Assembly (NCBI GenBank): GCA_007119345.1
Contig: SKPV01000219.1
Span: forward strand, 1-38,759
Direction of reading: 5' to 3'
Length of the DNA stretch: 38,759 nt
DNA from: Halovivax sp.
Lineage (GTDB): Archaea; Halobacteriota; Halobacteria; Halobacteriales; Natrialbaceae
Of the stretch, positions 16,532-25,061 are shown piece after piece. The stretch's first letter is position 1. Each line of letters begins with the position of its first letter. The notes below the pieces were generated by a model that worked only from the letters and a program-made list of their open reading frames with translations, was not told where the DNA came from and ran no database searches. A program made the position numbers and the translations under genes.

Positions 16532-17074
16532 ATGCTCGACGGAATCGGTGAGACCGTCGCGGCCGCGATCGACGGACTCCGCGAGGACGTCGCCGCGATG
16601 GGCGAGCGGGATCCGGCGGCGACGGGATTTCTGGTGGTGGCGCTCACCTACCCGGGCCTGCACGCCGTCTGGGGCCACCGCGTGGCCCACGCGCTCTGGC
16701 ATCGCGGCCACCGACTGCTCGCGCGCCTGTTCGCCCACCTGGCCCGAGGGCTAACCGGCGTGGAGATCCACCCGGCGGCCGAGCTCGGTCGGCGGGTGAC
16801 GATCGATCACGGAATGGGCGTCGTGATCGGCGAGACGGCCGTCGTGGGCGACGACGTCCACCTGTACCACGGCGTCACCCTCGGTGGCGACGTCAACGCC
16901 CGCGTGAAGCGTCACCCGACCGTCGAGGACGGCGTCACGCTGGGCGCGAACGCGACCCTGCTCGGCGACGTCACCGTCGGCGAGAGCGCCACCGTCGCGG
17001 CCGGTAGCGTCGTCCTCGACTCGGTCCCGGCGGGGGCAACCGTCGCGGGCGTGCCCGCCGAGCGGGTGGATTGA
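16532..17074 (+). CDS. cysE: Serine O-acetyltransferase
   Basis: A 180-residue hexapeptide-repeat acetyltransferase that makes O-acetylserine from serine and acetyl-CoA for cysteine synthesis. Residues 1-75 form the short N-terminal helical region. The left-handed beta helix begins at about IHPAAELG (79-86). The active-site histidines are H93 (IDHGMG) and H113 (YHGVTLGG). It has the short SAT form found in many archaea. A box near 16369-16378 would give a leader of about 130 nt. I see no strong Shine-Dalgarno, only a G-rich gggggcgg before the ATG. No cysteine synthase gene is adjacent. Confidence 0.93.
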   Translation: MLDGIGETVAAAIDGLREDVAAMGERDPAATGFLVVALTYPGLHAVWGHRVAHALWHRGHRLLARLFAHLARGLTGVEIHPAAELGRRVTIDHGMGVVIGETAVVGDDVHLYHGVTLGGDVNARVKRHPTVEDGVTLGANATLLGDVTVGESATVAAGSVVLDSVPAGATVAGVPAERVD

Positions 17075-17516
17075 ACCCGCCGAACGCCGGCCGAACGTCG
17101 CGGGCCGAACGCGAGCTCGAGCGCGAGCGCGAGCGATTTCTCGGCGCTGTTCGATAACTTCCCTGAGCCGACGGTCGCCTACGCCCACGAAGACGAGGTA
17201 CCCGTGGTCGCCGCGGTCAACGAGGCGTTCGTCGAGACGTTCGGCTACGGTCCGGAGACGGCGATCGGCAGCCCGGTCGACGAGCTGGTGGTGCCGCCGG
17301 ACCGACGCGAGGAAGCGAAGGAAGTCCTCGAGCGCGAGGACCGGCGAGAAGCTCGACGCCGAGCTCGTGCGGCGGACGATCGAGGGCAGCCGCCACTTCC
17401 GGTTGCGAACCATCGGCCTGGATCTCGACGAGGGGCCCGACGGCTTCGCCGTCTACGTCGACGTCGGTCGTCGGCGCACCGGGGAAGTCGATCTCCGACG
17501 AGAGGCCGACCGCTAG
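17071..17516 (+). pseudogene. PAS-domain protein broken by two frameshifts
   Basis: Three frames together give one PAS protein of about 145 residues. An N-terminal charged linker (ERELERERERF) is in one frame from 17071 to 17139. The PAS core (SALFDNFPEPTVAYAH, then AAVNEAFVETFGYGPETAIG) is in a second frame from 17141 to 17341. The PAS C-terminal half (GEKLDAELVRRTIEGSRHF, then GFAVYVDVG) is in a third frame from 17343 to the TAG at 17514-17516. One extra base near 17140 and one near 17342 would explain both shifts. No ATG is seen, and a TTG at 17071 overlaps the cysE stop. It is either a decayed gene or affected by sequencing errors. Confidence 0.7.
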
Positions 17517-17700
17517 GGAGACTCCGGTCGGTCGGCGGCGTCAACCGGTTTCCGGGTCGATCGTGACGTTCGGTTCGCGGCCCCGGGAGACGATCGATCG
17601 TCGGTCGCGTAAACGGTGATAAACGGACGTGTCGATGGTGCAGACTCTCGTCCCCGCCCAAACGACAATACTTTTCCACCGCCGACCGAAAGCACCGATT

Positions 17701-18849
17701 ATGGCTGACGAGCTCAACAAAGGGTTGGAGGGTGTGCTCGCCGCGGAGTCGGAGCTCAGCTCGATCGACGGCGACGCCGGTCGGCTGATCTACCGCGGTT
17801 ACGCCATCGAGGACCTGGCGCGAGGCGCCAGCTACGAGGAGGTCGTCTACCTGCTCTGGCACGGCCGCCTCCCCGACCGGGACGAGCTCGAGGCGTTCAC
17901 CGACGAGATGGGCGAGGAACGCGAGGTCGACGACGACGTCCTCGAGACAGTCCGCGCGCTCGCCGACGCCGACGAGTCCCCGATGGCGGCGATGCGGACC
18001 GCCGTCTCGATGCTGTCGGCGTACGACACCGACGCCGACGCGAAGCCCGACGACCGCGACGCCACCCGCCGGAAGGCCCGCCGGATCACGGCGAAGATCC
18101 CGACGGTGCTCGCGGCCTTCGACCGGGTTCGCCGCGGAGAGGAGATCCTCGACCCCGACCCGGAGCTGGGGCTCGCGGCCAACTTCCTCTACATGCAGAC
18201 CGGCGAGGAGCCGGACGAGGTCGCCGCCGAGACGTTCGACCAGGCGCTGATCCTCCACGCCGACCACGGGCTCAACGCCTCGACGTTCACCGCCATGGTG
18301 ATCGGCTCGACGATGGCCGACATCTACTCGTCGGTGACCGGCGGCATCGGCGCGTTGTCGGGACCGCTGCACGGCGGCGCCAATCAGGACGTGATGGAGG
18401 TCCTCTTCGAGATCGACGAGAGCGACCTCGACCCGCGCGAGTGGGTCGAGCGGGCGACCGAGGAGGGCCGGCGCATCCCCGGCTTCGGCCACCGCGTCTA
18501 CAACGTGAAGGACCCGCGGGCGAAGATCCTCCAGGAGCGCAGCGAGGAGCTCGCCGAGAGCGGCGACCCGAAGTGGTACGAGATCACCTCCACGATCGAG
18601 GAGTACCTCACCGAGGAGAAGGGGCTCGTCGAGAAGGGGATCGCCCCCAACGTCGACTTCTACTCCGGCTCGGTCTACTACCAGCTCGGCGTCCCGATGG
18701 ACATGTACACGCCCATCTTCGCGATGAGCCGAGCGGCGGGCTGGACCGGCCACGTCCTCGAGTACCAGGCGGACAACCGCCTCATTCGGCCGCGCGGCCG
18801 GTACGTCGGCCCCGAGGATCGGGAGTTCGTCCCGCTGGAGGAGCGGTAA
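17701..18849 (+). CDS. Citrate synthase
   Basis: A 382-residue citrate synthase (oxaloacetate plus acetyl-CoA to citrate), entry enzyme of the TCA cycle. The catalytic residues are visible: H189 (ADHGLNAS), H224 (GPLHGGA), H264 (GFGHRVY) and D319 (APNVDFYSG). The 2-methylcitrate synthase subfamily is close and cannot be excluded by eye. The ATG at 17701 is used rather than an upstream start at 17629, because ATACTTTTC lies about 28 nt before it and the family begins here. Confidence 0.95.
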   Translation: MADELNKGLEGVLAAESELSSIDGDAGRLIYRGYAIEDLARGASYEEVVYLLWHGRLPDRDELEAFTDEMGEEREVDDDVLETVRALADADESPMAAMRTAVSMLSAYDTDADAKPDDRDATRRKARRITAKIPTVLAAFDRVRRGEEILDPDPELGLAANFLYMQTGEEPDEVAAETFDQALILHADHGLNASTFTAMVIGSTMADIYSSVTGGIGALSGPLHGGANQDVMEVLFEIDESDLDPREWVERATEEGRRIPGFGHRVYNVKDPRAKILQERSEELAESGDPKWYEITSTIEEYLTEEKGLVEKGIAPNVDFYSGSVYYQLGVPMDMYTPIFAMSRAAGWTGHVLEYQADNRLIRPRGRYVGPEDREFVPLEER

Positions 18850-18903
18850 GCGCCCGCGGCGCGTTCGATCGCGTCCTCCCGACGACCGCGGCCGGGGCGA
18901 CGG

Positions 18904-19338
18904 CTACGGCTCGGGCGTCGCCGACCGTTCGACGCGACCGCGGCGAGCGCGACCGAACAGGTAGCGCCAGGCCGCGACCGCCAGCGTCGTGCCGGCGGCG
19001 TTCACCAGGATGTCGCGGCGGCTGAAGTGTCGGTGCGCCAGCGTCAGCTGGACGAGTTCGAGCGCGACGCCGTAGCCGACGGCGACGACGAAGACCGCCG
19101 ACAGGACGGCCCCGTCGGACCGGGCACGGTCGGCGAGCGCGGACGCGAGCGACGCCGCGAGTCCGGCGTAGGCCAGGAAGTGGACGTACGACCCGACCGG
19201 GAGCACACCGAAGGGGCCGAACTCGCGCAGGGACGCCGGCAGCGGGACGACGGAGAAGACGGCGATGATCGCCGCGACGCCGACGACCAGCATCCACCGG
19301 ACCCGACCTCCAAGGAGGGACAGCAGGGTCTTCGTCAT
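18904..19338 (-). CDS. VanZ-family membrane protein
   Basis: A 144-residue protein with four predicted membrane helices (about 15-35, 45-65, 78-98 and 112-128) and the VanZ signature residues: a first-helix VVPLP, then GSYVHFLAYAGLA, and VALELVQLTLAHRHFSRRDILVNAAGT. The family role is unclear; bacterial VanZ gives low-level teicoplanin resistance. The C-terminus is basic. A GTATTAC box about 27 nt upstream supports the ATG at 19338. Confidence 0.88.
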   Translation of the reverse strand: MTKTLLSLLGGRVRWMLVVGVAAIIAVFSVVPLPASLREFGPFGVLPVGSYVHFLAYAGLAASLASALADRARSDGAVLSAVFVVAVGYGVALELVQLTLAHRHFSRRDILVNAAGTTLAVAAWRYLFGRARRGRVERSATPEP

Positions 19339-19531
19339 CGGGTAGACAACGGCGCCCAGGGGGTAATACCCCGGCCTGCGGGACGGGCGTCGGCGGGTCC
19401 GATCCGGCGCGGTCGGTCGAACGACCCGCCGGCTCTCAGGTGCCGGGCGTCCTCGGGAACGACGGTGACGCGAGACCCCCGAATCGGCGGGGCGTCGCCG
19501 CGATCCGAGGCGCCCGACGCGGTCGGCCCGG

Positions 19532-20914
19532 TCAGTCGCCCCCCAGACTCCCGCGCTCTTCCATCATCCGGGCGGCTTTCCCCGCCCAGTCGCTGTAGAG
19601 GTAGCCCGCGGTCACGACGAGCAGCGCCCAGACGAAGTAGCACACGATGCCGATCGCGATCCCGAGCGGTCCGAAGCCCAGGTGGACGGCGGCGACGTAC
19701 GAGAAGCAGAGGTAGAAGAGAAAGAGCCCGCTGACCCGGGCGGCGAACGGGATCTTCGTCTCGCCGGCGCCCTGGAGCGCCCCGGCGATGACGATGTAGG
19801 CGACGAGGAACGGCGCGCCGATCCCGTAGGCGACGGCGAAGGTGACGGCGTGCTCGACGGTCTCGGGGTCGTCGGTGAAGATCCGGACGAACTGGTGGGC
19901 TTCGATCGCGAGCGCGACGCCGATGACGCCGACGGTGGCGAGCCCGAGGCCGGCGATGGCCCACCCCTCGAAGCGGGCCTGTTCGGGCCGGCCGGCGCCG
20001 AGCGACTGGCCGATGACGATGCTCGCGGCGACGTTGAATCCGCGCGAGAGCGGGCTCGTGATCTGCTGGTAGAGCCGCCGACCGACCTGGTAGGCCGCGT
20101 TGACCTCGGTGCCGAGCAGGAGCAACAGCGAGTTGAACGGGAAGTCGATCGCCGTCGCGACCATCCCCTCGGCGACGCGCGGCGTGCTGACGGCGACGAG
20201 CTGTTTCGCGATCACCCAGTCGGTGGGACGGACGAGCGAACCCTGGCGGTAGGGGCTCGCGATGACCGCCACGAGGACGACCGCGGTGAAGACGTTCGCC
20301 ACCGCCGTCGCGATACCGACGCCGACGATCTCGAGCCGGGGTGCGCCGAACCATCCCAGTCCGAGGACGACCGAGCCGGTGACGTTCCCGACGTTCGCGA
20401 CCACGTTGACCACCATCGGCGTCACGGTGTCACCGGTGCCCTGTAGCGCGCGGGCGGCGATCAGCCCCACGTGGCGGGCCGGCGCCGTCGCCATGATGAT
20501 GACGAGGTAGATCGAGCCGTAGCGGACGACCTCGGACTCCGCGCCGAGCACGGCGATCGCGTACTCGCTCAGCAGGAATCCGAGGATCACGAACGGAATT
20601 CCGGCGAGCGCGCCGATCGCGATCGCCTGCGTGATCGCTTCGTCGCGCGTCCGCGTCGCGCCGCTGCCGGTGTCCTGACTCGAGAGCGCGATCGCGCCGC
20701 CGCCGAGCCCGAGCCCGATTCGCAGCGGAAGGCGGGCGTAGAGGTCCGCCAGCCCGATGGCCGCGATCGCCGCCGGCGAGAAGAGCCCGGTGACGATGAT
20801 GTCGACCGTCCGCATCAGCGTCCGCGTCGTCTGCTCGGCCATGATCGGCCACGAGAGCGCGAGCACCCGCCGCCAGACGGCGAACGTTCGCGCGCGGACG
20901 CTCCGATCGGCCAT
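19532..20914 (-). CDS. MATE-family multidrug/toxin efflux transporter
   Basis: A 460-residue membrane transporter of the MATE family with about 12 helices, expected to export organic cations or drugs in exchange for Na+ or H+. Family patterns include LALSWPIMAEQTTRTLMRTVD near the start, the repeated QGTGDT/QGAGETKIP motifs marking the two homologous halves, and GIGAPFLVAYIVIAGALQG. The start is ATG 20914, and a perfect 14-bp palindrome abuts it. Downstream, a 9-bp inverted repeat (19391-19399 with 19423-19431) could form at the transcript end. Confidence 0.92.
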   Translation of the reverse strand: MADRSVRARTFAVWRRVLALSWPIMAEQTTRTLMRTVDIIVTGLFSPAAIAAIGLADLYARLPLRIGLGLGGGAIALSSQDTGSGATRTRDEAITQAIAIGALAGIPFVILGFLLSEYAIAVLGAESEVVRYGSIYLVIIMATAPARHVGLIAARALQGTGDTVTPMVVNVVANVGNVTGSVVLGLGWFGAPRLEIVGVGIATAVANVFTAVVLVAVIASPYRQGSLVRPTDWVIAKQLVAVSTPRVAEGMVATAIDFPFNSLLLLLGTEVNAAYQVGRRLYQQITSPLSRGFNVAASIVIGQSLGAGRPEQARFEGWAIAGLGLATVGVIGVALAIEAHQFVRIFTDDPETVEHAVTFAVAYGIGAPFLVAYIVIAGALQGAGETKIPFAARVSGLFLFYLCFSYVAAVHLGFGPLGIAIGIVCYFVWALLVVTAGYLYSDWAGKAARMMEERGSLGGD

Positions 20915-20928
20915 ACGTTTCGAAACGT
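20915..20928. promoter_or_regulatory. Perfect palindrome abutting the MATE start codon
   Basis: acgtttcgaaacgt at 20915-20928 is a perfect 14-bp palindrome directly before the ATG of the MATE gene, and the shorter palindrome cgtcgacg overlaps its distal end (20925-20932). If the mRNA is leaderless, the site sits between the TATA region and the start, a classical repressor position. The operator role is inference. Confidence 0.5.
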
Positions 20929-21008
20929 CGACGGGACATTGAGTGTAGCGATAGCGGAACGCCCGCCGCACCGATACCGAAAAGGGATCGCCCGTGGAAC
21001 GCCAACCC

Positions 21009-21596
21009 GTGACCGAGTTCGACCGCGTCGTACCCGAGTTCGAACACCTCGTCTTCGTCTACGGGACGCTAACGGACCCCCAGCGGACGCGGGCGGTGCT
21101 GCCCGACGAATCGGGGACGCGGTCCCGCGCGGGGACCGTCGGGAAAGACACCGAGCGACCCGGCGCGCCGGACGAGCCGTTCGCGTTCGTCGGCGAGGCG
21201 ACCCTGTCGGGGCTCCGCCGCGTCGAGGGGACGTATCCCACCCTCGCGCCGGGCGACGCCGTCGACGGCCGGCTGCTCACCGTCGACGAGGTGGGACTCG
21301 CGACCCTCGACGCGTACGAGGGCGTCGACCGAGGGTTGTACGTTCGGGTCGCGGTTCCCCTCGAGGCCGCCGAGGGCGGGGCGTCCGAGGGCGGACCGGA
21401 GGAGGGGGCGGGCGATGGCGGTCCGCCGGTCCCGACCGACCGGGCGTGGCTCTACGTCTGCGATCCCGACCGACTGGGCGCGGACGCGACCTGGCCCGGA
21501 AGCGGGAGCCTCGAAACGCGGATCCGCCGGCACCTCGACCGAGTCGATGCGACCGTCCGACGCCGGGACCGACGGCCCCCCGCGACCGGCGAATGA
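21009..21596 (+). CDS. Gamma-glutamylcyclotransferase-like (AIG2/GGCT) protein
   Basis: A 195-residue soluble protein with the GGCT fold signature: VYGTL at residues 17-21 forming the substrate cradle, the ATLSGLRRVEGTYPTLAPG strand pair, and the catalytic-region motif LDAYEGVDRGLYVR. A Gly/Glu/Ala-rich insertion sits at about 127-145, before the last strand. The substrate could be a gamma-glutamyl compound; haloarchaea use gamma-glutamylcysteine as a thiol, but that link is inference. Two GTG starts are possible. 21009 is chosen because the GAAAAGG box (20979-20985) lies about 27 nt before it; 20994 would be too close. Confidence 0.8.
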   Translation: MTEFDRVVPEFEHLVFVYGTLTDPQRTRAVLPDESGTRSRAGTVGKDTERPGAPDEPFAFVGEATLSGLRRVEGTYPTLAPGDAVDGRLLTVDEVGLATLDAYEGVDRGLYVRVAVPLEAAEGGASEGGPEEGAGDGGPPVPTDRAWLYVCDPDRLGADATWPGSGSLETRIRRHLDRVDATVRRRDRRPPATGE

Positions 21597-21675
21597 CGTC
21601 CGTCCGCTCCCCGTCTGACACCGGAATTTCCCCGTCGCACTCTTGCGATTTTACTTTCACTCCGCCCCCCTCATC

Positions 21676-21809
21676 TTTAAGTTGTCACCGGCCCCCGATA
21701 CGAACGCACGTCACACGCCGTGCATCCCTGTATTCCCTCTCGCGTACCGGCTCGCGAGCGCAGTCGTTCGACCCTGTCACCGGGCAGCGCCGGGTTCGGC
21801 GCCGCCCGG
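21676..21809 (+). promoter_or_regulatory. Extra promoter and hairpin upstream of ilvA
   Basis: A strong tctttaagttg box (TTTAA at 21676-21680) predicts a transcript start near 21703-21706, about 145 nt before ilvA. At 21780-21809 a two-part hairpin can form: ccgggc pairs with gcccgg, and inside it gcgcc pairs with ggcgc. A second box (CCTTAACAGG, about 21819-21825) is correctly placed for leaderless ilvA. The first promoter could drive a leader or a small RNA. No convincing ORF lies between. Confidence 0.4.
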
Positions 21810-21849
21810 ACTACGAATCCTTAACAGGCACTGCCGAGTACTCGCGGGC

Positions 21850-23061
21850 ATGCTCGATCTCTCGGATATTCTGGACGCTCGCGAGCGGGTTCGCCGGACC
21901 GCACGACACACGCCGCTCGAGTACTCCCACACCTACTCCGCCATGACGGGCGCCGAGATCCACCTCAAGCTGGAGAACTTCCAGCGGACGGGCGCGTTCA
22001 AGATCCGCGGAGCGACCAACCGGATCGCGACCCTCTCGGAGGGAGAGAAGGACAAGGGCGTCGTCACCGCGAGCGCCGGCAACCACGCCCAGGGCGTCGC
22101 GCTGGCGGCGACCCGCGTCGGCGTCGACTCGAAGATCGTCATGCCCGAGCACGCGCCCAACGCCAAGGTGAGAGCGACGCGCAACTACGGCGCCGACGTC
22201 GTCCTCCACGGCGCCGACTACGACGAGGCGGCCGAACGCGCCCACGAGATCGAACGCGAGGAGGATCGCACCTACGTCCACGCCTTCGACGACGAGTACG
22301 TGATGGCCGGCCAGGGCACCATCGGCCTGGAGATCCTCGAGGACTGCCCCGACGTCGACACGGTCGTCGTTCCGATCGGCGGCGGCGGGCTGATCAGCGG
22401 GATCGCCGCCGCGGTGAAAGGCGAGAACCCCGACGTCCGCGTGATCGGCGTCCAGGCCGAGGGTGCCTCCAGCGCCGCGCCCTCCCTCGAGAAGGGCGAG
22501 CTGATCGAGCTCGACGGCGTCGAGACGATCGCCGACGGGATCGCCACGCGAACCGTCGGCGAGACCACCTTCGAGCACATCCGCGAGTACGTCGACGAGA
22601 TCGTCACCGTCTCCGACGCCCAGATCGCCGTCGCCATGGTCTACCTCCTCGAGCGCTCGAAGACCATGGTCGAGGGCGCCGGCGCCGTCCCCCTGGCCGC
22701 CACCATCTTCGAGGAGTTCGCGTACGACGACGGCGAGGTGATCGTTCCCCTCCTCTCCGGCGGCAACGTCGACATGAACACCCTGACGACCGTCGTCGTC
22801 CGCGGCCTGGTCGAGATGGGCCGGTACCTCAAGGTCCGCACCGTCCTCAAGGACCGCCCCGGCTCGCTCGAGGATTTGCTCGCCATCGTCAGCGCCCACC
22901 GCGCGAACATCTACTCGATCCACCACGACCGCACCTCCCGGGACATCGAGATGTCGGACACCGAGGTCGAGCTCGAACTCGAGATGCGCGGCCACGACCA
23001 CATCGAGGCGTTCCTGGAGGATCTCAGGGGCGAGGGGTACGAAGTGGAAGTGCTGGTCTAG
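21850..23061 (+). CDS. ilvA: Threonine ammonia-lyase with ACT domain
   Basis: A 403-residue PLP enzyme (threonine to 2-oxobutanoate and ammonia), first step towards isoleucine or a catabolic route. The PLP lysine is K51 in TGAFKIRGA. The SAGNHAQG loop and GGGGLISG phosphate loop follow. Residues about 330-403 form a single C-terminal ACT domain (VLKDRPGSLEDLLAIVSAHRANI), a site for allosteric amino-acid control. The ATG at 21850 is supported by the CCTTAACAGG box 25-30 nt upstream. An upstream extension to 21643 is not coding-like. The gene symbol follows the family; the biosynthetic or catabolic type cannot be separated by eye. Confidence 0.93.
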   Translation: MLDLSDILDARERVRRTARHTPLEYSHTYSAMTGAEIHLKLENFQRTGAFKIRGATNRIATLSEGEKDKGVVTASAGNHAQGVALAATRVGVDSKIVMPEHAPNAKVRATRNYGADVVLHGADYDEAAERAHEIEREEDRTYVHAFDDEYVMAGQGTIGLEILEDCPDVDTVVVPIGGGGLISGIAAAVKGENPDVRVIGVQAEGASSAAPSLEKGELIELDGVETIADGIATRTVGETTFEHIREYVDEIVTVSDAQIAVAMVYLLERSKTMVEGAGAVPLAATIFEEFAYDDGEVIVPLLSGGNVDMNTLTTVVVRGLVEMGRYLKVRTVLKDRPGSLEDLLAIVSAHRANIYSIHHDRTSRDIEMSDTEVELELEMRGHDHIEAFLEDLRGEGYEVEVLV

Positions 23062-23273
23062 GTTCGGTCGACGACGGGTAGTGCGACGGCTCGATCGCGG
23101 GCGCTGCGGTTGCCTTCGTGATCGGCCGTGTGACCGTCGTTGCTCGCACCGGTGAGAGTCCCACCGCAACCGACGCCCTCGCCCGACCCCGACACCCACC
23201 ACACACGTATCACGTTCCGGACAAAAACGCGCTTCAGCGAACGATTTTGTGTCGATCCGCGGTAGGTAACCAC

Positions 23274-25061
23274 ATGGCATCCGACGCGAACGAGGCCGCG
23301 GCCGACGGCTTCGTCCCGGTCGCCGACCTGGACGAGCTCGAGGCCGAGGGTCGAAAACTCGTGACGCCCGACGGCACCGCGATCGCCCTCTTTCACCACG
23401 AGGGCGAGGTCCGGGCCGTCGACAACCGCTGTCCCCACATGGGCTTCCCGCTCACCGACGGCACCGTCGACGACGGGATCCTCACCTGTCACTGGCACCA
23501 CGCCCGCTTCGAACTCTCCTGTGGCGACACCTTCGATCCGTGGGCGGACGACGTCCGGACCTACCCCGTCGCGGTGCGCGACGGCCGAGTCCACGTCGAC
23601 CCGAACCCGCCGCGAGAGAAGCCGCCGGCCGAGCACTGGGCCGAACGCCTCGAGACCGGGCTCGAGGAGAACCTCCGACTCGTGGTCGCGAAGTCCACGA
23701 TCGGGCTGCTCGACGCCGGGGTCGACTACGCGGATCCGATGGCGACGACGGTCGAGTTCGGCACGCGCTACCGGGAGATGGGGTGGTCCTCGGGCTTGAC
23801 GATCCTCGGCTGTACGGCCAACCTGACGGACGACCTCGAGCCCGAGGACCGCAAGCGAGCGCTGTACACCGGCGCGCGCCACGTCGCCGACGACTGCGCC
23901 GGCGAACCCCCGAACTTCGACCAGCCGTCGTTTGCGACGAGCGAGGTGCCTTTCGCGCGCCTCAAGTCGTGGTTCCGGGACTGCGTCGAGGTCCGCGACG
24001 CGGACGGCGCCGAGCGCTGCCTGCGGACCGCGATCGCCGCGGGCTACGAGGCGGCCGCCGTCGCGGAGATCGTCGTCGCCGCCGCCACGGACCACCCGTA
24101 CCTGAGTTCCGGTCACGTGCTCGATTTCGCCAACAAGGCGTTCGAATCCCTCGAGCACGTGGGCTGGGAACTGGCCGACGACGCGCTCGCCGCCCTCGTG
24201 GATCAGCTGACCACCGCCGCCCGCAGCGACGAACTCTCGGCCTGGCGCCAGCCGGTCGACCTCGTGGCGCTGCTGGAGGACGTCTACGGTGGCGACGTCT
24301 CCGCGACGAGCGGGCTCGAAGCGCTGGCAGCCGCGGGCGAGGGGAAGACGTGGGAACGGCCCGCGGACTTTCGCGAGACGCTGCTGTCGGACGACCCCGC
24401 GGCGATCGTCGACGCGCTGGCCGACGCCGCGAGAGGCGGCGCCGGGACCGAGGCGCTCGCGGCCGAGGTGGCCCGCGCCGCCGCGACCCGCGTCGCCCGC
24501 TTCGGCACCGCGAACGAGTTCGGCGACTGGAACACCGTCCACCACACGTTCTCGTACGCCAACGCCGTCCACGGCTTCGCGCGCCGGACGGACGCGATCG
24601 AGTGCTATCGGGGCGTCTTCGACGCCGCGACGAGCGTCTACCTCGACCGGTTTCTCAACACGCCGCCGGCGCCGCTCCCGGAGCCCGGCGACCACGAGAC
24701 CGGTCGCGACCCGGAGGCGATCCGCGAGGACCTCCTCGGAACGTTCGACGAGGAGGGGAAGGTGAACGACGCGGGCCGGCTCGTCGGTGAACACTTCGAC
24801 TGCGGCGGCGACCCCGCCGACCTGAAGCGCACGCTTGGCCACGGCCTCATGCGCGAGGACGCCGGCTTCCACACGCTCCAGAACGTGGAGGCGGCGTTCC
24901 GTCAGCTCGAGCTCGCGGAGACCGAAGCCGATCGCCGCCTGCCGCTGATCGCGACGGCTCGATACGTGTCGGCGCACTTCCCGACGAGGCGGGAGGCGGA
25001 GCAGACGTTCTCGATCGCCGCCCGCCTCAATCGGGGCGAGACGATCCACGACGAAGCCTGA
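23274..25061 (+). CDS. Rieske 2Fe-2S protein with large helical C-terminal domain
   Basis: A 595-residue soluble protein. Residues about 12-112 are a Rieske ferredoxin domain; the 2Fe-2S ligands are C53 and H55 (CPHMG) and C72 and H75 (CHWHH). The remaining about 480 residues are mostly helical and not one of the ring-hydroxylase alpha-subunit domains I know. They contain several conserved-looking His/Asp segments: DHPYLSSGHVLDFANKAFE, WNTVHHTFSYANAV, and LMREDAGFHTLQNVE. These could make a metal site fed by the Rieske centre. No hydroxylase reductase gene is adjacent. A cgattttgtg box lies about 30 nt upstream of the ATG at 23274. Confidence 0.82.
   Translation: MASDANEAAADGFVPVADLDELEAEGRKLVTPDGTAIALFHHEGEVRAVDNRCPHMGFPLTDGTVDDGILTCHWHHARFELSCGDTFDPWADDVRTYPVAVRDGRVHVDPNPPREKPPAEHWAERLETGLEENLRLVVAKSTIGLLDAGVDYADPMATTVEFGTRYREMGWSSGLTILGCTANLTDDLEPEDRKRALYTGARHVADDCAGEPPNFDQPSFATSEVPFARLKSWFRDCVEVRDADGAERCLRTAIAAGYEAAAVAEIVVAAATDHPYLSSGHVLDFANKAFESLEHVGWELADDALAALVDQLTTAARSDELSAWRQPVDLVALLEDVYGGDVSATSGLEALAAAGEGKTWERPADFRETLLSDDPAAIVDALADAARGGAGTEALAAEVARAAATRVARFGTANEFGDWNTVHHTFSYANAVHGFARRTDAIECYRGVFDAATSVYLDRFLNTPPAPLPEPGDHETGRDPEAIREDLLGTFDEEGKVNDAGRLVGEHFDCGGDPADLKRTLGHGLMREDAGFHTLQNVEAAFRQLELAETEADRRLPLIATARYVSAHFPTRREAEQTFSIAARLNRGETIHDEA

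Noticed and set aside
14608..16551. A 647-codon plus-strand open frame running through the SpoIIM-type gene and the repeat array
   Set aside because: Antisense to a membrane protein with clear motifs; the rest translates the repeat array.
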